NCBI GenBank assembly: GCA_907163375.1 | Contig: CAJQUW010009227.1 | Location: forward strand, 186,001-250,000 | Direction: 5' to 3' | DNA: 64,000 bases | From: Prostheceraeus crozeri | Lineage: Eukaryota > Platyhelminthes > Polycladida > Euryleptidae | Shown here: positions 62,902-64,000 of the stretch, in pieces | Layout: each line of letters opens with the position of its first letter | How positions within the stretch are numbered: position 1 is the stretch's first letter | The notes under the pieces: generated by a model | What the model was told of the DNA's origin: nothing | Database searches by the model: none | The model's input: only the letters and a program-made list of their open reading frames with translations | Program-made: the position numbers and the translations under genes

Positions 62902-64000
62902 GTAAGTGGTTGTCGCATTATCGGAGTCAAGTGTTTTGTTGTATGTTTCTGTCATGCCGTGCTATATCGCAATTGTGAAGATTTTGTCTCTAAAAAAAGT
63001 CGATCCGAAAAGGGGATTGATGAACAGATCTAAGTTTCTCACAATATATAGACACACTATTTGATTTTTATTTGATTTTATCTATCAGAATGTGAAAATT
63101 TTTAGCTCGATATGATTTTCAATAGAAAAAACGTAATATTTGTCTTAGCACCATCCTGAAGTGTCAAATTTTACGAAAATTATTTGAGATACAACTTCAT
63201 GATGGTTTATTCAAGGAAAGATTTGCAAAGTTGTGCTTATCGCTACTGAAAGTCAACTATTATATTGTCAACTTTCAGATGAGTCGCTGTGAAAGAGCAC
63301 ATCAAGCCAACATAGCTGCTTTGAAAGTGTTAATGACCGCGAGCATCAAATGAGACGCAACAGGCTTTCTTGCGATGTAGTAAAAGTGCTGATATTCAAT
63401 TTCAAGTAATCGACTATTTCCATAATAATCGAAGTGAAGGCATTTCGAGGGAGAAGAATATGATTTGTATGGAAGAAAGAAATTAAGAAACTACTAATAA
63501 GTAGAATGGAGAGAGCAATAAGTTGAAATCGGTCTAAAAATATGTCAAGTGACACGGAATGCAAGTTTTCATTCAAGTTTTCGATTTATTTTCATGATGG
63601 TTGGCTTTTATACATGTATGCATGTTTTCAGCTGCATTAAGCTCCTGAAAATTTTGATGTGCAGGGAAGTAAAACTTACGTACGCGTTTTCAAATGTAAA
63701 AAATAAAATTCACTGCTGCAATTATTTTTTTGCATTTAATTTTTGCAACCTCACAATTAATGTTATGTTTCTCATTAGTGGATGACAGACTTCGCAACAC
63801 GTCCATGCGTTGGGCATTTTAGGTGATAAGTGGCAACTTAAATTTTTATATATATATTTGTCAACAAAAAATGATCAAGTCTCGTTAATACATACCTTCC
63901 ACTATCTCAAATTTCTGAATCGAATACTCGGAAAATGCGAAAAATTTTGACAAGAAGCACATTCTTCAGTCTTTTCCTCCACTTTATTCTAAATTGTATT
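62902..64000 (+). other. Intron 18 to window end: nothing recognised
   Basis: AT-rich sequence with no acceptor followed by a second-Cys half-Ig exon, so the gene continues to the right. Confidence 0.5.

Noticed and set aside
1..64000. CRISPR arrays, bacterial operons, ribosome binding sites
   Set aside because: No spaced direct-repeat array and no prokaryotic gene organisation; the sequence is clearly intron-rich eukaryotic DNA.

Overview
The window is eukaryotic, almost certainly from an invertebrate animal. Genes are split by long AT-rich introns with GT..AG borders, coding density is about 5%, and the repeats (non-LTR elements, a Penelope-like fragment, mariner, hAT-like and piggyBac-like termini, several tRNA-derived SINEs) are typical of animals. 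I cannot name the phylum from the sequence.

One plus-strand gene dominates and runs off the right edge. I assembled 18 coding exons from 999 to 62901 (3,036 nt, 1,012 codons, no stop). Every junction uses GT..AG and every exon phase matches the next. The predicted product is a signal peptide, one F-type lectin (fucolectin-like, FTP) domain made of three exons, one immunoglobulin domain in a single exon, then at least seven more Ig domains. Each of those seven is split into two half-domain exons (phase 1 in, phase 0 inside, phase 1 out). From Ig3 on, two Ig types alternate (3/5/7 versus 4/6/8) with near-constant exon lengths, so the gene seems to have grown by duplicating a four-exon, two-domain block. 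The second half of Ig8 and any membrane anchor lie beyond 64000. A secreted or cell-surface protein joining a lectin to a tandem Ig array recalls the logic of mollusc FREPs (fibrinogen-related domain plus IgSF), but with an F-type lectin head. This is the most interesting object here. A role in recognition is inference.

Layout. 1-998: upstream/5' region. 999-1131: signal-peptide exon. Intron 1 (to 9330) holds a piggyBac-like element, a 5'-truncated LINE with target-site duplication nested in an older repeat, a near-perfect palindrome, three tRNA-like SINE copies and a small RTE-like scrap. 9331-24096: three FTP exons; their introns hold a Penelope-like GIY-YIG remnant, an hAT-like MITE and a large foldback element. 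25101-28867: Ig1 to the first half of Ig3. Intron 28868-38742 carries a nearly full-length minus-strand LINE (29889-33957) and a complete but broken mariner-like transposon (36541-37967). 38743-44906: second half of Ig3 to the first half of Ig6, with a ~700 bp hairpin element. An 11.7 kb intron then splits Ig6. 56632-62901: second half of Ig6, all of Ig7 and the first half of Ig8. I found no convincing second host gene, tRNA gene or rRNA gene; one minus-strand stretch near 60000 may be a decayed transporter pseudogene.
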